This document shows positions 6,900 to 13,891 of a stretch of 38,366 nucleotides of DNA, piece by piece. The DNA is from a virus. Position 1 is the first letter of the stretch. Each line of letters starts with the position of its first letter. Made by a program: the position numbers and the translations under genes. Where the stretch lies: the IMG/VR virus record IMGVR_UViG_3300043466_001801, positions 1 to 38,366 of that record; one strand, given 5' to 3'. The notes under the pieces were generated by a model. The model was not told the DNA's origin. It saw only the letters and a list, made by a program, of their open reading frames with translations, and did no database searches.

Positions 6900-7406
6900 A
6901 TGGAAATAATATTAAAACAATCTCAGTATCATTTTTTAATTGAACAGGTTACTTCTGCGACTACTCAATCTACAACCACAAAACCTATGTTCGGAACACC
7001 GGAACAAAGAGCCGTAGCAAAATCTAAACAAATGGCTAATCGTAAAAAGAATTTTGATATTTCTGTTAGTAATGCTTATGGTGTTGGTTTAAATATCCCA
7101 AAATTAAATATTGTTACTAGGATAAGTGATGGTGAGTATAGTAATAGTTGTAGTTCAGATAATAATGAAGAAACTAATTACTTAAATGGAACGACAAGTG
7201 AAGCGCCTAGTGTAGTGTATAGAGAAATGGAAGATGGGACTAAAGTTAAAATTGATATGACTAAATATTTTAAATATATTAGAAAACAAAATAAACGACC
7301 TGATGTACCTTTAGATGGTTTAATGGGGCCTAATTTTAAACCAACTAAATGTGGTATTTCTAAAGATGCTGCTAAACAAAGTAAAATTGATTGGGGTAAG
7401 AAATAA
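6900..7406 (+). CDS. Tagged hypothetical protein (MEIILKQSQ N-terminus)
   Basis: The 168-residue protein opens MEIILKQSQYHFLIEQVTSA. It resembles the MKYIITESQ leader in spacing, with L-I-E at residues 13-15 as a possible cleavage site. After it come a Thr/Ser-rich linker, a basic segment (KSKQMANRKKNFD) and a neutral C-terminal region (KYIRKQNKRPDVPLDGLMGP). It is the first gene of a unit that continues with two MKYIITE genes. Function unknown. Confidence 0.78.
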   Translation: MEIILKQSQYHFLIEQVTSATTQSTTTKPMFGTPEQRAVAKSKQMANRKKNFDISVSNAYGVGLNIPKLNIVTRISDGEYSNSCSSDNNEETNYLNGTTSEAPSVVYREMEDGTKVKIDMTKYFKYIRKQNKRPDVPLDGLMGPNFKPTKCGISKDAAKQSKIDWGKK

Positions 7407-7408
7407 TT

Positions 7409-7708
7409 ATGAAATATATAATAACTGAATCAAGATTAACCAAATTTGCAATTAACTGGTTAAGAGAAAATTTCTCAAATTTGAAAAAGTATCCGTCTGC
7501 TGGTTATACAATTTTAGTCGATGATAATACTCGAGGTTATTTTTCCATAAGTCCTAATAAAGAAGTTTTGGAATTATCTGATGATGTTAAAAATTTTTTC
7601 ATGGACGCAATGAATATGAATCGTGATGAAATCTCGAAAATAATTTTGAAATTTATAAATCAAACTTATGGGTATAAATTGGAACGAATGAGATTTGAAC
7701 GAGAATAA
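7409..7708 (+). CDS. MKYIITES-family protein
   Basis: The 99-residue protein begins MKYIITESRLTKFAINWL. A beta-rich middle (GYTILVDDNTRGYFSI) is followed by a C-terminal helix and MNRDEISKIILKFINQTYGY. Start 3 bases after the previous stop, with no separate promoter motif. The I-T-E triplet at residues 5-7 is the putative processing site shared with six other genes in this window. Function unknown. Confidence 0.8.
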   Translation: MKYIITESRLTKFAINWLRENFSNLKKYPSAGYTILVDDNTRGYFSISPNKEVLELSDDVKNFFMDAMNMNRDEISKIILKFINQTYGYKLERMRFERE

Positions 7709-7710
7709 TT

Positions 7711-7806
7711 ATGAAATATATCATAACTGAAGACCGATTAGAAAAACTTTTTAATACCTATATGAGAGACCATTTTCCGGGTAATCCGATTTTTGGTATA
7801 GAATAA
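7711..7806 (+). CDS. 31-residue MKYIITE relic (leader with almost no body)
   Basis: The ORF begins MKYIITEDRLEKLFNTYM and stops after 31 codons (...NPIFGIE). It is the only member of the set that consists almost entirely of the leader, and directly follows a full-length member. It may be a truncated relic, or a deliberate leader-only peptide. A weak hairpin (CTTCCAATTTGGGAG) with a long T run follows within 10 bases. Confidence 0.6.
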   Translation: MKYIITEDRLEKLFNTYMRDHFPGNPIFGIE

Positions 7807-7832
7807 CCTTCCAATTTGGGAGTTTTTTTTTT
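7807..7832 (+). terminator. Weak hairpin plus long T run
   Basis: CTTCC/GGGAG can pair with one wobble around AATTT, and ten T residues follow. It precedes the promoter at 7853. The stem is short, so confidence is moderate. Confidence 0.5.
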
Positions 7833-7852
7833 GCGGTTAAAATAATTCTCAT

Positions 7853-7860
7853 TATCTTTG
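7853..7860 (+). promoter_or_regulatory. Bacteroidota-type promoter box TATCTTTG
   Basis: AAAATAATTCTCATTATCTTTGTGGTC closely resembles the promoter at 271-295. It lies 17 bases before ATG 7878. Confidence 0.65.
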
Positions 7861-7877
7861 TGGTCAAATTAGTTCAC

Positions 7878-8219
7878 ATGGAAAAATCAGTAAATAAATT
7901 TTTGGATGAATACTTGGGTGATGAAATTATTGTTAGAAAAAATCCAAAACCTATGAAAAATGAACAATATTTTATTTGTTCAAAGAAAAATAATACACCA
8001 ATTGTTTGGTTTTATTATGAACCCAATTCTGATTCTTACACTACGTTTAGAGGTCGTAGGCTAACCGAATTAATTTCAAGTTTCTTTTTGATTTCCGATA
8101 ATGAATCATCCCAATTTATTAAAAAATGGTTCGGAGATAAACATAACATACAAAAATTCGGGGATTTGGGAAAATTTCATTTAATGGATAATAATGGTTT
8201 TTTTAATAATAAAAAATGA
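7878..8219 (+). CDS. Hypothetical protein (MEKSVNKFLDEYL)
   Basis: The 113-residue protein starts at ATG 7878, after the promoter box; an upstream TTG at 7860 overlaps the box. It is basic with alternating hydrophobic residues (YFICSKKNNTPIVWFYYEP) and a C-terminal helix with FIKKWFGDKHNIQKFG. The MEKSVNKFL start resembles those of the genes at 298, 1184 and 11485. Its stop overlaps the next start (ATGA), coupling it to the GMP reductase-like gene. Confidence 0.75.
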   Translation: MEKSVNKFLDEYLGDEIIVRKNPKPMKNEQYFICSKKNNTPIVWFYYEPNSDSYTTFRGRRLTELISSFFLISDNESSQFIKKWFGDKHNIQKFGDLGKFHLMDNNGFFNNKK

Positions 8220-9277
8220 TTATCATTGTGAAAAAAAACAAAATGGAAAAAATGAAAAACCAAAAATTTGATTTTAAAGACATAACAATTGTTCCCGAGA
8301 CAATTTCGACAATATCATCAAGAAGTGAAATAAGTCCATATCATAAAAATTTGTATTTACCAATTATGGTTTCTCCTATGGATACGGTTGTTGATGATAA
8401 AAATTATAGATTATTTGAGGAAAATCTAATTCCGGTTTGTATGCCAAGAGGATATGAACATCACTCTGGAACATTCAAATCAATTTCATTGGATGAATTT
8501 GAAACCTATTTACTATGGTATGTAAAAAGCGAAGTTCGTGGTGAGGTAAAAATCCTTATTGATGTTGCCAACGGACATATGAAAAAATTACACGATTTAT
8601 GTGAGATATTTGTTAAAAATAGAAAAGATAAATCTCACAAATTAATGGTTGGGAATATTGCTAATCCAAAAACTTATAAAAAATTCGCAGAAATGGGTGT
8701 TGATTATGTTAGAGTGGGAATTGGTGGAGGTTCAGGTTGTTTAACCTCAGCAAATACCGGAGTTCATTACCCAATGGCATCTTTAATACACGAATGTTAT
8801 CAATATAAAAAAGAAAATGGTTATAAAACCAAAATTGTTGCGGATGGTGGTTTTAGAAATTATGATGATATTGTAAAAGCAATCATGTTAGGTGCGGATT
8901 ATGTGATGTTGGGAGGTATTTTGAATAAATGTTTAGAATCTTGTTCAACAACCAAGTTATTTGGAATCCCATTAAGTAAAAATACAACAAAATATGTATG
9001 GGAAAATCACAAAAAGTTAAGAAAATACCTAAAAAAATCATTTAGGGGGATGAGCACCAAGGAAGTTCAAAAAAAATGGGGAAGAGAAACCTTAAAAACT
9101 TCGGAAGGTATTGTAAAAACAAATCCGGTGGAATATACTTTGGAACAATGGGTGGAAAATTTTACCGATTATCTAAAATCTGCAATGTCTTATACCAATT
9201 CAAGGACATTAAAAGAGTTTAGGGATTCTGAGTTTGTGTTTATCACAGAAAATGCATTAAACCGATTCAATAAATAA
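8216..9277 (+). CDS. GMP reductase / IMP dehydrogenase-like enzyme
   Basis: The 353-residue TIM-barrel protein has the family landmarks in order: SPMDTV near residues 53-58, IDVANGH near 115-121, GNIANP, the catalytic loop GIGGGSGCLTSANTGVHYP with Cys near residue 175, VADGGFRNYDDI and GADYVMLGG (monophosphate binding), FRGMSTKE, and a C-terminal EGIVK...SAMSY segment. There is no CBS pair, and the spacing and DVANGH fit GMP reductase (GMP to IMP) better than IMP dehydrogenase, though this is not certain. The usual TTR of the loop reads TSA. Alternative ATGs are at 8243 and 8252. It would act in host purine pools. Confidence 0.88.
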   Translation: MIIIVKKNKMEKMKNQKFDFKDITIVPETISTISSRSEISPYHKNLYLPIMVSPMDTVVDDKNYRLFEENLIPVCMPRGYEHHSGTFKSISLDEFETYLLWYVKSEVRGEVKILIDVANGHMKKLHDLCEIFVKNRKDKSHKLMVGNIANPKTYKKFAEMGVDYVRVGIGGGSGCLTSANTGVHYPMASLIHECYQYKKENGYKTKIVADGGFRNYDDIVKAIMLGADYVMLGGILNKCLESCSTTKLFGIPLSKNTTKYVWENHKKLRKYLKKSFRGMSTKEVQKKWGRETLKTSEGIVKTNPVEYTLEQWVENFTDYLKSAMSYTNSRTLKEFRDSEFVFITENALNRFNK

Positions 9278-9282
9278 TATTA

Positions 9283-9308
9283 AACCCACCTTAGTTGGTG
9301 GGTTTTTT
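9283..9308 (+). terminator. Hairpin terminator CCCACC/GGTGGG + T run
   Basis: AACCCACC...GGTGGGTT stem with six T residues, 6 bases after the stop of the GMP reductase-like gene. Confidence 0.85.
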
Positions 9309-9319
9309 GTTGTAAATGA

Positions 9320-9326
9320 TATTTAT
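9320..9326 (+). promoter_or_regulatory. TATTTAT promoter motif adjacent to start codon
   Basis: GATATTTATG with 4 bases before ATG 9331. It selects this ATG over the in-frame codons at 9316 and 9325. Confidence 0.6.
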
Positions 9327-9330
9327 GATT

Positions 9331-9651
9331 ATGAAATATATTATAACTGAATCTCAATATAGTTTATTAACGGAATCATTATCAATTAATGTCCGAAGAA
9401 GATTACCATTCAAAAATTTGATGAATGATATGGAATGGGGAGTTCTTGATGACATCGAAGTTTGCACTTATAATGATATTGGTGAATTTATTGGAGATGC
9501 TTGTGATTCTTTGGTTAATTTATATGACGATTACTTCAGTCAAGAGTTGAATTACGATTTACAATCAGAAGAAAAAGACTCACTTTACTATTATTTTGTT
9601 GATTATTTCCGTGATTTCTTGGTTAAATATTATAAAAATATGTGTGCTTAA
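9331..9651 (+). CDS. MKYIITES-family protein
   Basis: The 106-residue protein begins MKYIITESQYSLLTESL, with I-T-E at 5-7 and a second L-T-E at 13-15. The body is strongly acidic and aromatic and probably helical (YDDYFSQELNYDLQSEEKD), with a Lys/Tyr-rich end (FLVKYYKNMCA). Monocistronic with its own TATTTAT motif. Function unknown. Confidence 0.8.
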   Translation: MKYIITESQYSLLTESLSINVRRRLPFKNLMNDMEWGVLDDIEVCTYNDIGEFIGDACDSLVNLYDDYFSQELNYDLQSEEKDSLYYYFVDYFRDFLVKYYKNMCA

Positions 9652-9684
9652 TTAAACTTATTTGACAATCTCAAAAAAAATATC

Positions 9685-9692
9685 TATCATTT
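9685..9692 (+). promoter_or_regulatory. Possible promoter box TATCATTT
   Basis: TATCATTT, the same variant as at 1594, 21 bases before ATG 9714, with a TTGACA about 20 bases upstream. Confidence 0.35.
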
Positions 9693-9713
9693 AATTCCAT
9701 AAAGCAATATTTT

Positions 9714-10121
9714 ATGGTAAAAACAAAATACTTCTCGTTTCTTAAATTCAATAAATTTAAGTTCGGTGACCAAGTCGTGAGTCAATTCGTATTATTCGAA
9801 TGTAAATGGCTCTTCTCATTAATCTTTTTCTATTTCCACAAATCAAATTCGTCTCAAGACCGATTCCATACCCACGCATTCAACGCTTGGTCCATTAAAA
9901 TATTTGGTGAATATGATGAACACATCTTGGATGATGAAACCACCGGTGAATACCATATCGTTAGAAGAAAAAAAACATTAGTGTATTTCCCTCGAGATTC
10001 ATATCACCGAATCGCCAATAGCAACGGGTGCATGACCCTACTATTCTCAGGTCCATGGAACAAACAATGGAAAGAATATATTGATGGTGAAGTGATTTAT
10101 TATGGGTGGGGTAGAAATTAA
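9714..10121 (+). CDS. Cupin-like protein
   Basis: The 135-residue protein has a cupin-style pattern. RFHTHAFNAWSIKIFGEYDE (about residues 50-69) carries HxH and a Glu like cupin motif 1, and VYFPRDSYHRI (near 92-102) carries the motif 2 His. The first 40 residues are basic and aromatic (MVKTKYFSFLKFNKFKFG) and include a hydrophobic LFSLIFFYF stretch. Cupins bind a metal in a small barrel and may act as dioxygenases, isomerases or binders; the substrate cannot be told. Confidence 0.65.
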   Translation: MVKTKYFSFLKFNKFKFGDQVVSQFVLFECKWLFSLIFFYFHKSNSSQDRFHTHAFNAWSIKIFGEYDEHILDDETTGEYHIVRRKKTLVYFPRDSYHRIANSNGCMTLLFSGPWNKQWKEYIDGEVIYYGWGRN

Positions 10122-10148
10122 ATTTTATTTTATGTATTATTATTGATT

Positions 10149-10487
10149 ATGGAACAAAAATATAAAATACCCGAAGAGTTTAAAGTTGTTGTTAAAAAAC
10201 TTTACAAAGAAATTGAAGAAATTGAAGTCCATGATGTCGAAACAATTATGGTGTATGACGCGATGACTTTTAATCCTATTGAAAGATTTATGATTCATCT
10301 TAAATTAAAACTTGATAACTACGAAAATTATTTACCATTGCGTAAAAAATACGGAGATGATATTATAACCGCATTTACATATACTTATCCTGATATTGAT
10401 TTCATATCATTTTCTGTCCATAGTTTTATTGATGAACCAAAAAAGACAAATCGAGAAATTATGATGGAATTGTTTTCTGTGAAGTAA
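10149..10487 (+). CDS. Hypothetical protein
   Basis: The 112-residue protein starts at ATG 10149 (an in-frame TTG lies at 10143). Charged and Lys/Glu-rich, with strand-like stretches (RFMIHLKLKL, DIDFISFSVHSFI). Similar IxEIEVHD and HLKLKL patterns occur in the gene at 20925, hinting at a shared fold. Upstream lies a TATTATTATTG, a loose version of the TATTTAT motif. Function unknown. Confidence 0.72.
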   Translation: MEQKYKIPEEFKVVVKKLYKEIEEIEVHDVETIMVYDAMTFNPIERFMIHLKLKLDNYENYLPLRKKYGDDIITAFTYTYPDIDFISFSVHSFIDEPKKTNREIMMELFSVK

Positions 10488-10502
10488 ATCAATTCTTTCG
10501 AG

Positions 10503-10509
10503 TATTTAT
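10503..10509 (+). promoter_or_regulatory. TATTTAT promoter motif adjacent to start codon
   Basis: GTATTTATT with 4 bases before ATG 10514. Confidence 0.6.
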
Positions 10510-10513
10510 TGAT

Positions 10514-10843
10514 ATGAACAGAAAAGAAGAAATTGCAATAAATTATTTAGATACTTTATATGACGGATATAAAAAATCCGGAAGAAGACCTACAAGTTAT
10601 GGTAATAATAACGAGGTTTATTATTCTTATGAAAAAAATGGTGATAAGTCATTTGAGTATGATTGGATTAATGCTATAATTAAAATTAAAAGTTCCGATT
10701 ATAATGCAATCCGATATATGTTTGAATTAGACCCTTACCAAATCTTAAGGGTTTATAAACAATTTGTTTTTGATAAAATAGGTGATGAAAGAATATTTAA
10801 TCCTAATACTCGATTTGACCTTCAATTAATGAGAACTTGGTAA
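10514..10843 (+). CDS. Hypothetical protein, first gene of a tagged-protein unit
   Basis: The 109-residue protein begins MNRKEEIAINYLDTLYDGYK and has no obvious I/L-x-E leader. The middle is Tyr-rich (NNEVYYSYEKNGDKSFEYDW) and the C-terminus helical with DPYQILRVYKQFVFDKIG. It shares the overall plan (helix, strands, final helix) with its tagged neighbours and is followed one base later by an MKYIITE gene. Function unknown. Confidence 0.75.
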   Translation: MNRKEEIAINYLDTLYDGYKKSGRRPTSYGNNNEVYYSYEKNGDKSFEYDWINAIIKIKSSDYNAIRYMFELDPYQILRVYKQFVFDKIGDERIFNPNTRFDLQLMRTW

Positions 10844-10844
10844 T

Positions 10845-11171
10845 ATGAAATACATTATAACAGAAGAACAATTCTCCACAATTCAAACAAAAAAACCTGA
10901 ATTTATCGTCAAAATGATAAAAAATCTGTATGAATCTATGGGTATGGAAGGGATTTGCGAATTGGATACAGGATATGATGAGGAAGATAATAATTTTTAT
11001 TGTTATTTAGTTATTGATAAAGATTGGTATTTGGAAAATCCTTTGGAAAAGGACCTCAAAAATGTTAAAATTCGTAAATATGTTAAGGATTTTAAGGAAA
11101 AAATAAACAATTATATGGGGATTTATCTATATGTTGGAACATATGTGAATCCATTACCTTGTGAATCATGA
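10845..11171 (+). CDS. MKYIITEE-family protein
   Basis: The 108-residue protein begins MKYIITEEQFSTIQTKK. An acidic middle with short strands (CELDTGYDEEDNNFYCYLVI) is followed by a basic helix and NYMGIYLYVGTYVNPLP. It lies inside an operon without its own TATTTAT, and its last codons overlap the next MKYIITE gene by an ATGA. Function unknown. Confidence 0.78.
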   Translation: MKYIITEEQFSTIQTKKPEFIVKMIKNLYESMGMEGICELDTGYDEEDNNFYCYLVIDKDWYLENPLEKDLKNVKIRKYVKDFKEKINNYMGIYLYVGTYVNPLPCES

Positions 11172-11470
11172 AATACATTATAACTGAAAGTCAATTAGAT
11201 AAAATTAGAAGAGAATATCTTGAAAATAGAGTTGGGTCTGAATCTAACTTTGAAGATTTTATTATTATTTATTACCCTGGTGAAGTAGATGATATTGAAG
11301 ATGAGGTTATGATGGAGTACGACCATACCGATGGAAGATTATATGTTAATAGTTCATTCGGATATAGTTTTTCGGATTTATTTTTTCCTAACGATGAAGA
11401 AGCTTATAAATTTATTTCCGAATGGTTTGAATGGAAATATGGTGTTAATGTTGAATATACTCAAACTTAA
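11168..11470 (+). CDS. MKYIITES-family protein
   Basis: The 100-residue acidic protein begins MKYIITESQLDKIRREYL. It has FIIIYYPGEVDDIEDEVMME, then SSFGYSFSDLFF and a C-terminal EWFEWKYGVNVEYTQT. The ending is typical of the set (W-F/x-x-K/T-Y-G-x-x-V). The 4-base ATGA overlap couples it to the preceding member. Function unknown. Confidence 0.78.
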   Translation: MKYIITESQLDKIRREYLENRVGSESNFEDFIIIYYPGEVDDIEDEVMMEYDHTDGRLYVNSSFGYSFSDLFFPNDEEAYKFISEWFEWKYGVNVEYTQT

Positions 11471-11471
11471 A

Positions 11472-11478
11472 TATTTAT
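11472..11478 (+). promoter_or_regulatory. TATTTAT promoter motif adjacent to start codon
   Basis: ATATTTATT with 6 bases before ATG 11485, right after the upstream stop. Confidence 0.6.
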
Positions 11479-11484
11479 TAACCT

Positions 11485-11748
11485 ATGGAAAAATCATTAA
11501 AAAAATTATTACTTACAATGTTGAAGGATGAATATCCTCAAATTAAAGATATTGTAATAGAAAAATCAGACCTTGGAGGTTTAATAGTGTATCGAGTAGG
11601 AATTGGTCTTATATATAATGATTTACTTAAGATTACTAAAGACAATCAAGAGATACTAAAATCTAAAATTAAAAGTTTATCTAAATATCTTTTAGATAAA
11701 AATGAGTTTTTGGAAAGTGTTTTTTTCTACGACCCACAACAATATTAA
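11485..11748 (+). CDS. Hypothetical protein (MEKSLKKLLLTML)
   Basis: The 87-residue, Lys-rich protein begins MEKSLKKLLLTMLKDEYPQI. Strand-like VYRVGIGLIYNDLLKI is followed by a helix KSKIKSLSKYLLDKNEF. It has its own TATTTAT motif and a terminator. No I/L-x-E leader is evident. Function unknown. Confidence 0.72.
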   Translation: MEKSLKKLLLTMLKDEYPQIKDIVIEKSDLGGLIVYRVGIGLIYNDLLKITKDNQEILKSKIKSLSKYLLDKNEFLESVFFYDPQQY

Positions 11749-11760
11749 AAAAAAAATACA

Positions 11761-11788
11761 TCTCACCATAACTGGTGAGTTTTTTTTT
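11761..11788 (+). terminator. Hairpin terminator CTCACC/GGTGAG + T run
   Basis: CTCACC...GGTGAG stem followed by nine T residues. Confidence 0.85.
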
Positions 11789-11789
11789 G

Positions 11790-11797
11790 TATATTTG
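11790..11797 (+). promoter_or_regulatory. Bacteroidota-type promoter box TATATTTG
   Basis: A TAnnTTTG element directly after the terminator T run, 20 bases before ATG 11818. Confidence 0.6.
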
Positions 11798-11817
11798 CAT
11801 AATGAACCGCTTATGTT

Positions 11818-12123
11818 ATGACAAATAAAGAATTATTTTTAACATTTTTTGAAGTTGGAAGTGCTACAATTATCGGTGTGAAATATCATAATAATGAACA
11901 AATTCAGTTAATCCTTACTCCGACCGATAAAAACAAATTTATGGATAAACTTCCAATTAGACTTTTAACAGAAGTTAAAGAGTATTATACGAGTGGCGTT
12001 GCAACTACTAATGAGGATGTATTTAATTTATTTAAGTATTTAGGTTTGAACGCATCTGATGTTACGGAAATTTGTCGTGAAATTCACAAAGATTTTGGTT
12101 CCAAAAAACTAATTGTTCCGTAA
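11818..12123 (+). CDS. Hypothetical protein
   Basis: The 101-residue protein, MTNKELFLTFFEVGSATIIG..., has IQLILTPTDKNKFMDKL, a Thr-rich turn and a C-terminal helix (SDVTEICREIHKDFGSKK). It uses a host-type promoter rather than TATTTAT, suggesting different timing from its neighbours. No family recognised. Confidence 0.75.
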   Translation: MTNKELFLTFFEVGSATIIGVKYHNNEQIQLILTPTDKNKFMDKLPIRLLTEVKEYYTSGVATTNEDVFNLFKYLGLNASDVTEICREIHKDFGSKKLIVP

Positions 12124-12126
12124 AGA

Positions 12127-12133
12127 TATTTAT
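12127..12133 (+). promoter_or_regulatory. TATTTAT promoter motif adjacent to start codon
   Basis: GATATTTATT with 4 bases before ATG 12138. Confidence 0.6.
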
Positions 12134-12137
12134 TAGT

Positions 12138-12494
12138 ATGAAATATATAATTAAAGAAGAACGATTAGGTGGAATCATGAAAAAATACTTGGACCAAGTT
12201 TATAGTGATTTAACTTGTAAGGTAACTCCTGATGAGGTTATTTGGTATAAAGAAGGGTCTCCAATTGCAAAAGTTTCAAAAGAATACAAGAGTTATTTAA
12301 GATTAGAAAAAAATAGTTTTGAAGGAATATTAAATATGTTTTCTTTGGAATGGGATGACGAAACTGATAAAATGCTACGAAAATTAATTATACCTTATTT
12401 GAAATTTGACGGAGGAAGTGAAGCAATCCCAATTTTACAAGATTTAAAATTTATAAATCAATTAAAATCAATTGCATTACCAAGTAGATTTTAA
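12138..12494 (+). CDS. MKYIIKE-family protein (variant leader)
   Basis: The 118-residue protein begins MKYIIKEERLGGIMKKYLDQ, a variant leader with I-K-E in place of I-T-E at 5-7. Basic and hydrophobic segments alternate (CKVTPDEVIWYKEGSPIAKV), and the C-terminal half is helical and Leu/Ile-rich. Monocistronic, with its own TATTTAT motif and terminator. Function unknown. Confidence 0.78.
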   Translation: MKYIIKEERLGGIMKKYLDQVYSDLTCKVTPDEVIWYKEGSPIAKVSKEYKSYLRLEKNSFEGILNMFSLEWDDETDKMLRKLIIPYLKFDGGSEAIPILQDLKFINQLKSIALPSRF

Positions 12495-12513
12495 AGAGAA
12501 CGGATAAGAAACT

Positions 12514-12544
12514 AAAACCTCAACTATTTGAGGTTTTTTTTTTT
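12514..12544 (+). terminator. Hairpin terminator AACCTCAA/TTGAGGTT + T run
   Basis: An 8-bp perfect stem with loop CTAT and a long T run. Confidence 0.85.
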
Positions 12545-12564
12545 GTTTATATTTGAAAAATTAT

Positions 12565-12572
12565 TATCTTTG
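12565..12572 (+). promoter_or_regulatory. Bacteroidota-type promoter box TATCTTTG
   Basis: A TAnnTTTG element 15 bases before ATG 12588, after a terminator. Confidence 0.65.
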
Positions 12573-12587
12573 TAAAAAATTTATATT

Positions 12588-12911
12588 ATGCAAAAACATA
12601 CAGTAGAATATTATGAGTGGTTTGATATCCAAAAAGAAATCTGTAAAGAAATGGGTATTGAGGAAGAATACTTCAGAGATTACCATAAAGTAGTTGGTGG
12701 TGAATATAAAGATTGTTGGCATATTTGGTTGGAGTATTTCCAACCGGATATTACAAATGATACGATTGTTTATAACAATTGTGATGAACGAATGGACTAT
12801 AAAATAGAGTGGATTACTGATGAGGGTGATGAATGGTCAATACCATTTGTTGAAGCGGTGTACCGAGTGTGGGATAAGTTTGGGATTGAATACATTAAAT
12901 ATAGTTGGTAA
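12588..12911 (+). CDS. Acidic Trp/Tyr-rich hypothetical protein
   Basis: The 107-residue protein, MQKHTVEYYEWFDIQKEICK..., has an unusually aromatic, acidic composition (DCWHIWLEYFQPDI, EWITDEGDEWSIPF, KYSW end). The helix-strand-helix layout suggests a small globular protein. It begins a four-gene unit from a host-type promoter. Function unknown. Confidence 0.77.
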   Translation: MQKHTVEYYEWFDIQKEICKEMGIEEEYFRDYHKVVGGEYKDCWHIWLEYFQPDITNDTIVYNNCDERMDYKIEWITDEGDEWSIPFVEAVYRVWDKFGIEYIKYSW

Positions 12912-13295
12912 ATGATGGAATTAACTGAAGAACAAGAACAAGGTATTAAAATGTTATCTAAAATATTAACTAAACAATATCCATTTATTATTGACGCATC
13001 TCCAAACATTACAGATTTTGAACAATATGATACATTAATAACTATTAAAATAATCGTGAGTAAATTGAAACTTGAGGATTACTTTATGAAAAGAGTTCAT
13101 TATGATTGGAATGAATTTTGGAGATTTAGTAATATAATTTATCCAAATCCGGACCCTGAAGATTTAATTTCCAAGGAGATAAAAAGTTTATGTGAAATGT
13201 TTTATGAATCAATAACTGATGAATATCAGTTTAAATCCGGATTATCCACACAACCTTTTAGAAGAGTAAAAATAAGTTCATTTTTATTACAATGA
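12912..13295 (+). CDS. Hypothetical protein (MELTEEQEQ start)
   Basis: The 127-residue protein begins MMELTEEQEQGIKMLSKIL (ATG 12912 directly after the upstream TAA, or ATG 12915). It carries an early L-T-E triplet like the tagged set, but without the MKYII part. C-terminal VKISSFLLQ; the gene overlaps the next by ATGA. Pattern of strands (TLITIKIIVSKLKL) then aromatic segment (YDWNEFWRFSNIIYP). Function unknown. Confidence 0.75.
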   Translation: MMELTEEQEQGIKMLSKILTKQYPFIIDASPNITDFEQYDTLITIKIIVSKLKLEDYFMKRVHYDWNEFWRFSNIIYPNPDPEDLISKEIKSLCEMFYESITDEYQFKSGLSTQPFRRVKISSFLLQ

Positions 13296-13555
13296 CACAG
13301 TTAGAAAAACAAATAATAAAAGTAATTGATGATAAATTTGGATTCCCTTACATGACTTATGATAAGGTCGAACAGACATGGACCAATGAATATTTTTTAT
13401 ATGATATAAAAACGGAGACCATTTATAGTTCCAATACTGTTAAAATGACCTTATCAAAAAAATACGGAACGAAGTTTATAGAAAACAACTATTCCAATTT
13501 AATCACCAAATGGTTTAAGATGAGTAATAAATATGATGTAAAGCACGTCGAGTAG
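13292..13555 (+). CDS. Hypothetical protein
   Basis: The 87-residue protein, MTQLEKQIIKVIDDKFGFPY..., ends NLITKWFKMSNKYDVKHVE, resembling the terminal helix of the tagged proteins. Its start overlaps the upstream stop. Function unknown. Confidence 0.73.
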   Translation: MTQLEKQIIKVIDDKFGFPYMTYDKVEQTWTNEYFLYDIKTETIYSSNTVKMTLSKKYGTKFIENNYSNLITKWFKMSNKYDVKHVE

Positions 13556-13562
13556 TATTTAT
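13556..13562 (+). promoter_or_regulatory. TATTTAT promoter motif adjacent to start codon
   Basis: GTATTTATT overlaps the bases after the previous stop and ends 5 bases before ATG 13568, which fixes that start over an in-frame TTG at 13562. Confidence 0.6.
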
Positions 13563-13567
13563 TGTAT

Positions 13568-13891
13568 ATGACAAATAAGGATATAAAACGAACTTTAGAA
13601 AAAATATCTAACACAATTGCCAAACCGGATGGTGTTGAGCAAGTTTATATTCGTCAAATAAAATCTCCCTCGGAATACGATTATATTAGTTATTTCTTTG
13701 TAGTTCCTGATGATAGTGAATTTTTGAAAGACCGAAAAAATAGTTCAAAAATTATGAGGAAGTGGCAAGATAATATTTTGAAATACTATAATTTGTATAT
13801 TGGGGAACCTTTAAATGTTATTCAAAGTAATATGATTAAAAAGTCAGACTTTGAATATTTGATTAAATCAAAGAAAAATGGAATTAAATAA
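13568..13891 (+). CDS. Hypothetical protein upstream of a metallopeptidase-like gene
   Basis: The 107-residue basic protein begins MTNKDIKRTLEKISNTIAKP. Strand-like YISYFFVVPDD is followed by a Lys-rich helix and YNLYIGEPLNVIQ. Its 3' end overlaps the HELMH gene by 14 bases in another frame, so the two are translated together. Function unknown. Confidence 0.75.
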   Translation: MTNKDIKRTLEKISNTIAKPDGVEQVYIRQIKSPSEYDYISYFFVVPDDSEFLKDRKNSSKIMRKWQDNILKYYNLYIGEPLNVIQSNMIKKSDFEYLIKSKKNGIK

